A DNA stretch of 64,000 nucleotides from Actinomycetes bacterium (GTDB lineage Bacteria; Actinomycetota; Acidimicrobiia; Acidimicrobiales; RAAP-2): contig JAJXZW010000012.1 of the NCBI GenBank assembly GCA_021779855.1, positions 1 to 64,000 of the forward strand, in the 5' to 3' direction. Below are positions 63,192-64,000 of the stretch, piece after piece. Each line of letters opens with the position of its first letter. Within the stretch, counting starts at the first letter, position 1. The translations under genes and the position numbers were made by a program. The notes below the pieces were generated by a model. The model did no database searches. It saw only the letters and a program-made list of their open reading frames with translations, and was not told the DNA's origin.

Positions 63192-63391
63192 GGGTCGAGG
63201 GGGTCGTCACCGCCTTCGACGAGGCGCGCGGCGACGGCGAGGTCACGACCGACCGGGGCGAGCGGCTCTACCTGCACTGCGTGGCGATCGCCGACGGCAG
63301 CCGGCGCGTGGCGCTGGGCGCGCGGGTCGCGGGCGTGCGCCAGGTCGGGCGGCGGGGGGCCGACGAGATCGCGGCGGTCGAGCCCCTCTAG
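63188..63391 (+). CDS. Small cold-shock-like (OB-fold) protein
   Basis: This 67-residue protein resembles a CspA-type OB fold: GVVTAFDEARGDGEVTTDRGERLYLHCVAI corresponds to the first three strands of cold-shock proteins, followed by the GARVAGVRQVGRRGADEIAAV end. The aromatic RNP1/RNP2 residues are mostly replaced, so nucleic-acid binding is uncertain. It is coupled to ribH by GTGA and shares CTAG with the convergent secreted protein gene. Confidence 0.72.
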   Translation: MRVEGVVTAFDEARGDGEVTTDRGERLYLHCVAIADGSRRVALGARVAGVRQVGRRGADEIAAVEPL

Positions 63392-63858
63392 CCCTTCGTC
63401 TTCAGCACCGGAGGCGGGCCGAGGGTGACGAGGGCCGCCGAGCGCACGGTGGCGGCCTGGATGATGGCGGCCTCCATCGCCTGCAGGGCGGCCGAGCGCT
63501 GGGCGGCCGAGTGCGCGGCGCGGATCGAGTGGCGGAACAGCACCCTCGCCTGGGCCACGGCCTGGCGGAAGGCGGCGTCGATCTGGTCGGCCGCCTGGCG
63601 GTAGTCCTTGAGCTCGCACTCGTAGAGCGCCTCGGCCGGGCTCTGGCTGTCGCCCCGGGTGTCGCTGGGGCTCGGGCCGCTCGCCCCGCCGCCCGCGACG
63701 AGCGCGGCGCAGCTCGCGTAGGGACCGGTCGGCGAGGTCAGCGTGGTGGTCGTGGTCGTCGGACCCCCGTGGTCGTCGGCCGTCGCGACGGCCGGGGTCG
63801 CCAGGATGGCCAGGCCCACCACCAGGGCCAGGACGGTCCGGGCCACGACACTTCTCAC
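63388..63858 (-). CDS. Secreted protein of unknown function
   Basis: This 156-residue protein has a clear signal peptide (VVARTVLALVVGLAILATPAVATA), a Thr/Ser/Pro-rich linker and a helical domain of about 85 residues with two cysteines in total. The frame is open to an ATG at 63882, but a TACCTT hexamer 7 nt before GTG 63858 fixes the later start, which also gives a standard signal peptide. No known family is recognised. Confidence 0.75.
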   Translation of the reverse strand: MRSVVARTVLALVVGLAILATPAVATADDHGGPTTTTTTLTSPTGPYASCAALVAGGGASGPSPSDTRGDSQSPAEALYECELKDYRQAADQIDAAFRQAVAQARVLFRHSIRAAHSAAQRSAALQAMEAAIIQAATVRSAALVTLGPPPVLKTKG

Positions 63859-63865
63859 CTGGTCC

Positions 63866-63871
63866 AAGGTA
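63866..63871 (-). promoter_or_regulatory. Leaderless-type -10 (TACCTT)
   Basis: TACCTT on the minus strand, a 7-nt spacer, then GTG 63858. Confidence 0.55.
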
Positions 63872-63939
63872 GCGAGGGCCATCTCAGAACTGGCTGTGAG
63901 GATCCTGGAAAAGGGGTGAGAACCGGGGCGGCCCCCGGG

Positions 63940-63959
63940 CGGCCCCCGACCGGGGGCCG
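63940..63959. repeat. GC-rich inverted repeat
   Basis: CGGCCCCCG and CGGGGGCCG arms separated by two bases. There is no T tract, so it is not a standard terminator. It lies upstream of the gene that starts at the window edge. Confidence 0.4.
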
Positions 63960-63972
63960 GCGCCCGGTCCGG

Positions 63973-63978
63973 TACGCT
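63973..63978 (+). promoter_or_regulatory. Predicted -10 (TACGCT) for a gene starting at the window edge
   Basis: TACGCT is followed by GGGGAGG at about 63990-63996 and the last two bases AT, which may begin an ATG at 63999. The coding part lies outside the window. Confidence 0.4.
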
Positions 63979-64000
63979 CGCACCGGGGAAGGGGAGGCAT

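Noticed and set aside
63859-63882. ATG 63882 as start of the secreted protein
   Set aside because: It lies upstream of the -10 hexamer and would put extra residues before the signal peptide.
63940-63959. GC-rich inverted repeat as an intrinsic terminator
   Set aside because: No T-rich tract follows and no gene ends just upstream on the plus strand beyond the convergent pair; kept only as a repeat.

Overview
The window is 64 kb of very GC-rich, tightly packed actinobacterial chromosome. Support for this comes from a bacterial proteasome activator (Bpa/PafE), an actinobacterial integration host factor (mIHF), a degenerate PriA, a complete-looking menaquinone route (MenE, B, A, H, D) and an aa3-type oxidase with CtaG-like assembly proteins. 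The order lspA-rluD...dnaE, aroC-aroK-aroB-aroQ-efp-nusB and pyrR-pyrB-pyrC-carA-carB-pyrD-pyrF-mihF-gmk-rpoZ-coaBC-metK-priA-def-fmt-rpe-ribD is the conserved order known from Mycobacterium and Streptomyces. A deep-branching class such as Acidimicrobiia is my guess; the sequence alone does not prove it. I see no rRNA, tRNA, CRISPR array, insertion sequence or prophage.

Layout. 1-9.8 kb: tail of an unidentified Pro-rich protein, a DksA/TraR protein with a histone-H1-like repeat arm, lspA, rluD, a group-2 type sigma factor, an Rrf2 regulator, bpa, dnaE, a secreted CAP-domain protein and a GNAT-like protein. 9.8-17.6 kb: a three-gene operon on the minus strand (GNAT, DUF255/thioredoxin, unknown), a Gfo/Idh oxidoreductase and a xylose-type ABC transporter. 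17.6-25.6 kb: menaquinone genes with an SRPBCC protein and a sulfatase between them, then ccdA. 25.6-29.4 kb: tyrS, a lipoprotein, small and Cys-rich unknown proteins, and an Nfu-type Fe-S carrier. 29.4-33.6 kb: shikimate genes, efp, nusB. 33.6-44.0 kb: a terminal oxidase block, with ctaC, ctaD, ctaE, a 36-residue membrane peptide, two CtaG-like proteins, two Sco-type copper chaperones (one fused to a polytopic membrane domain), a COX2-like cupredoxin with a broken CuA site, and two related small membrane proteins, one near each end. 44.0-53.0 kb: pyrimidine operon headed by pyrR, with a PyrR-binding RNA hairpin in its leader. 53.0-64 kb: mihF, gmk, rpoZ, coaBC, metK, priA, def, fmt, rpe, riboflavin genes, a cold-shock-like small protein and a secreted protein.

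How it works together. The men genes supply the quinone, and CcdA can supply thiol reductant for cytochrome maturation. The oxidase block supplies the terminal oxidase with its copper-insertion machinery. The aro genes provide chorismate, the precursor of menaquinone and aromatic amino acids.

Two window-wide features stand out. First, at least 14 genes on both strands carry a TANNNT hexamer (mostly TAGNNT) exactly 6 or 7 nt before the start codon, which predicts leaderless transcripts. Second, all ten convergent gene pairs end within 6 nt of each other, and six share the palindromic stop CTAG, so there is no room for terminators between them.

The most interesting biology is the oxidase block inserted between nusB and pyrR. 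No intergenic stretch exceeds about 140 bases.
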